Shown here in pieces: positions 29,901-32,827 of a DNA stretch of 32,827 nt; positions within the stretch are counted from its first letter, which is position 1, and each line of letters starts with the position of its first letter. The position numbers and the translations under genes are program-made. Under the pieces are notes generated by a model. That model was not told the DNA's origin and did not search any database. It saw only the letters and a list, made by a program, of their open reading frames with translations. The DNA is taken from positions 1-32,827 of the forward strand of contig JAUCBJ010002151.1 of the NCBI GenBank assembly GCA_032718475.1, written 5' to 3'. Source of the DNA: Nemertoderma westbladi. Its lineage: Eukaryota; Xenacoelomorpha; Nemertodermatida; Nemertodermatidae.

Positions 29901-31510
29901 TGAGCGGGGGCTGATCTAGCTGTCTAGCAGTCAGAGAGTAGGCCCCTATTACAATACATCTTATGAGTTTTAATGCAGCCTTTTGTGTTAAAAAAACACA
30001 AAAAACGGTCCCAAGCCCGCAAAATTGCAGAGGGAGAACTCAATAAAGTTGCAGATAGTGGCATACATACAGACAGACAGACATACATAGCCTACATAAT
30101 GTACAGTCGCATACAGTCTATCCTTCAGTATACAGGTATATGGGCTACTTTAAGACTATGACCTAAATTTTGAGTCTCAGTTATAGGAGTTTTATCTACC
30201 CACTGCATAGTATTGCATTATATTGTATTATAAGAACTGTATCCTATTTCTACTTGTAACGTTGTAAGCCAGTCAAAACCTACATGAATCAAAGTTCTGT
30301 CAATCATTTCATACTGACCACAGAACCAAGGCTGCTAGTGATTGACACTGTATCAGGTAGCAGCGCATATTTCGGTCCCATTCCCGTTGCATATAATTGA
30401 AGAGATACGCCTATTCCTACTATTGGAAGAGACGGTAACAATACCTGCAATATCCTACTGTAAAGTTTGTAAATCAAATCATAAATCCGACCTTCTCACC
30501 AAAACAGTAAACTCTAAGTAAGCGAATATATTGCAGTATCGATCTCTTATAACCGGTGAGGCAGAAAACAGTCTACGAGCAGACAAACTTCGATAAAACA
30601 AATCCCGCGCAGCGAATCCTAAAATCAGGCTGACTCACTGACGGACTAAGGGGCTCGTATACTTTGCCGCGGTGTGATTTATATGGTTGGGCAAAGGGAC
30701 GCTAGCTAGGTATAGAGCAGATTTGGAGATGTCTAACTAGCGGGCAAAGCACAGTACGGACAAAGTTAATTTTATATATTTCGAGGTGTAAATAATTTCT
30801 AACGCGCGTGTGTTAATTCTGAACGGTCAAAACAGTTTTGCTCCTTCACATATATAATTACTGGGTACGGTGTGCATTTTACGAATATTCTAATTTTGTA
30901 ACTTGTAGGTCCAATACTCACGAATGGTAAGGTTCCTTCCCCTCTTGCGTATTTCCAGGACTCAAATTCAGGCATAAGGTTAATACTACGCCCAGAATTC
31001 GGCAATTTTAGGTACCAGGTCCCTGATACTAAGAAGAGATGTGTTAGTTTACTACTGTAGGCGTACAGGTACTAATAGCTATCCTGGCTCCTATCTAGAA
31101 TTTTAGTCACCCAGGTAGTCCGGGTAACTTCCTATTAGGGCGTTGGCGGGGACACGGTAGATGTTAGTATCCCTGATAGCCTCAATTTATTTGCGCCTAG
31201 TGTAAACTGCCCTACCGCCTGAACGGTACAATCCCAATTCAGGTGAAAACACAGCAACCCCTTAGCCTACAAGTTCTGATGTAATGGACACTGTTGTACG
31301 GCAAATAGTCGCACACACACCTGTACTTAGCAAGAGTTAAGCGTACAGTTTGCTGCACCCTAACCAATGTGTATGCCTTGTACCGGTGTGCCTACGTCCT
31401 ATCTGCGTACTAGTATCTGCTCTCTCTTCCTCCCCCCCGTAGGAATGTGAAGGTCTACTGTGGGTTTTCCTGAATCAAGACAGTACAGTCCCTATGATGT
31501 AATTTTAGGC
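29901..31510. other. Non-coding; no supported gene
   Basis: Contains a short (GACA)n/(CATA)n run at 30060-30090. The frame at 29973-30161 is low complexity and the one at 30799-31005 (minus) has no recognisable domain. Confidence 0.45.
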
Positions 31511-31729
31511 TTACAGCGTGTCACTACGTCTACCTTTTGATCTTTTGGTCTTATACTTAGGTAGCAAGGATCGAACGCTGTCTAACCTTTCAGGCGATGG
31601 GCGAATAACTTTAAATGGTATTGCGGGTTGTCTCTCGTCTACATTCCCGTGATGTTCCCGTTCATTGCTGCGGCCCGATCTCTAGCCGGCCATCCTGTCC
31701 CTGAGTTTGTTCACCGTAGTGAATTCATA
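31511..31729 (-). pseudogene. Possible coding relic, unrecognised
   Basis: One minus-strand frame reads VNKLRDRMAG, a TAG stop, then RSGRSNEREHHGNVDERQPA and a basic tail with SLLPKYKTKRSKGRRSDTL before TAA at 31511. The charged composition looks protein-like and is unusual for the AT-rich flanks, but no family is recognised. It may be a piece of a retroelement or chance. Confidence 0.25.
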
Positions 31730-32113
31730 GTAAAACAGAAAAGCTGAGAGAATATTCTGACTTTATTACAGAAGACACAATTATAATACAATGTAATCTG
31801 AGAATAAACTAAGCACGACAGAATATTGATAAGATAATAAAGGGAATACTAAAGTAGTAGTGAAGTGATGAGAATAACTAATGAACGAATCGCACCTTTA
31901 TATACTAAATTTGTGCTGCAATCAATCGAGAAAATTCTCGATTGTTCTATGGGTTCTAACAAGGTTTTAAAGATAGCTTATTGGTCCAGCTAATATATAA
32001 CTTGCACGACATTGGTTACAATCAAATAACTACAGCCTTATTGGTACAGACAAATGCAATTAATTTGTAGCGGTTAATTTAAATGAGTTGAAATTCTGCA
32101 CAAAAAATAATTC
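31730..32113. other. AT-rich non-coding with a 22-bp palindrome
   Basis: CAATCGAGAA-AA-TTCTCGATTG (31923-31944) is a perfect 10-bp stem with a 2-base centre. No gene seen. Confidence 0.5.
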
Positions 32114-32190
32114 GCACTTACTAGGATTCGAACTCGATACCTACTACACATATAATTTCCAACGCTCTATCAACTGAGCTACTGAACCAC
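32114..32190 (-). pseudogene. tRNA-like sequence (tRNA pseudogene or tRNA-derived SINE head)
   Basis: The minus strand contains TAGCTCAGTTGATAGAGC, a perfect pol III A box and D arm, followed 30 bases on by GAGTTCGAATCC, a good B box and T-loop. Spacing and total length (~77 bases) suit a tRNA. The acceptor stem and anticodon stem do not pair, so it is not a functional tRNA as it stands. I cannot assign an anticodon. A SINE body could extend to lower coordinates on this strand. Confidence 0.65.
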
Positions 32191-32199
32191 TTGACCGAT

Positions 32200-32827
32200 A
32201 GATGCACAATAGATAGAACCAATACTAATGAGAACTCAAAGCAATCTTTACAAAGTTAATTCGAATAAAATAAAATTTTGAAAATCCACGGCATTTAGGG
32301 AATATAATTCTATACCGCTCCATGAAAACAGGATATTATCGTGCATAAAATATACGGTTTTCACCAATAATCAATCAAACTATAGAATACTTAGGGCGTA
32401 CTTACATATTTACAACAATACTTCCTTTCTACGTAATGATTCGATACAAAATAATTACAAATTTAAACTTTACGTATTTAAGGCTTTACTAAGTAAGTAC
32501 AATATAAATCTAAATTAAATTCACCAATATAAATCTATTGCATCTTAATATTGCATAAATTTAAACAATTACAAATACAAATAAATGAAAACAATAAGAA
32601 AGGCTCGCGAGTCTTCCATCTACTATTGCATCCCAAATATTGCATAAATTCAAGTAATTACAAATACTTTCGTACCTAAATGTAGATTGCATAAGTTTGG
32701 AATAATTACAAATATGAGTCTTTCTGAGCACAAAATTTTCCATCTATAAAACTTTCTATTTCACTGTAAATACAAATACTGCTTATAAAATATAAATTGC
32801 ATAATATTCGGAACAATATAAATTGCA
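32200..32827. repeat. AT-rich region with degenerate repeats
   Basis: From about 32530 a diverged ~75-bp motif (ATTGCATAAATT...AATTACAAATA) recurs near 32550, 32638, 32687 and 32797, up to the window end. No coding region supported. Confidence 0.45.

Overview
This window looks like AT-rich nuclear DNA from an animal, most likely a marine invertebrate. The evidence is (i) gene fragments with clear animal relatives: a DDX1 copy, a C1q/adipolin-type secreted protein, and an X-Pro-peptidase/cocaine-esterase-type hydrolase exon with canonical GT/AG splice sites; (ii) a vertebrate-type TTAGGG telomere repeat at an interstitial site; (iii) animal-type non-LTR, BEL/Pao and piggyBac-like mobile elements. 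No bacterial operon, Shine-Dalgarno or CRISPR structure is present. I cannot name the phylum safely.

Layout. 1-6,466 is repeat-dominated: a perfect interstitial telomere array, a 147-bp tandem, two non-LTR retrotransposon relics (an RT piece on the minus strand and a 3' end on the plus strand), a 27-bp tandem, a foldback element, and a non-autonomous piggyBac-like element with exact TTAA flanks and 17-bp inverted termini. 6,467-10,070 is an 82-unit, 44-bp minisatellite that never slips out of register and runs directly into the 3' splice site of a hydrolase exon (10,080-10,527). 10,574-11,850 holds direct and inverted repeats. 12,279-13,176 holds a decayed, intronless copy of the N-terminal part of DDX1. 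13,312-17,074 is a full-length RTE-like non-LTR retrotransposon on the minus strand with an open ~1,098-codon endonuclease/RT frame and a perfect 14-bp target-site duplication.

17,089-20,249 is mostly non-coding, with homopolymers, an 88-bp repeat and a 121-bp tandem. 20,250-22,450 is an unrecognised coiled-coil, possibly gag-like, reading frame on the plus strand. It has one in-frame stop and is interrupted by a 178-bp insertion of the 3' end of the same RTE-like family, flanked by a 13-bp duplication. A BEL/Pao RT fragment lies at 23,450-23,668 (minus). 24,434-25,844 is a second minisatellite (46 bp, about 30 units). 26,313-27,416 (minus) is the best intact cellular gene, a secreted short-collagen plus C1q-domain protein of the adipolin/erythroferrone type. 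The rest (27,417-32,827) is AT-rich with a 0.9-kb foldback structure, a small cluster of alternative GC-rich hairpins, a possible coding relic, and a tRNA-like sequence on the minus strand.

The genes do not form a pathway. The main story is mobile-element traffic: an apparently recent RTE-like family present both as a full-length copy and as an insertion into another reading frame, with a decayed copy of a host gene immediately beside the full-length copy. All calls come from reading the sequence; no database search was run.
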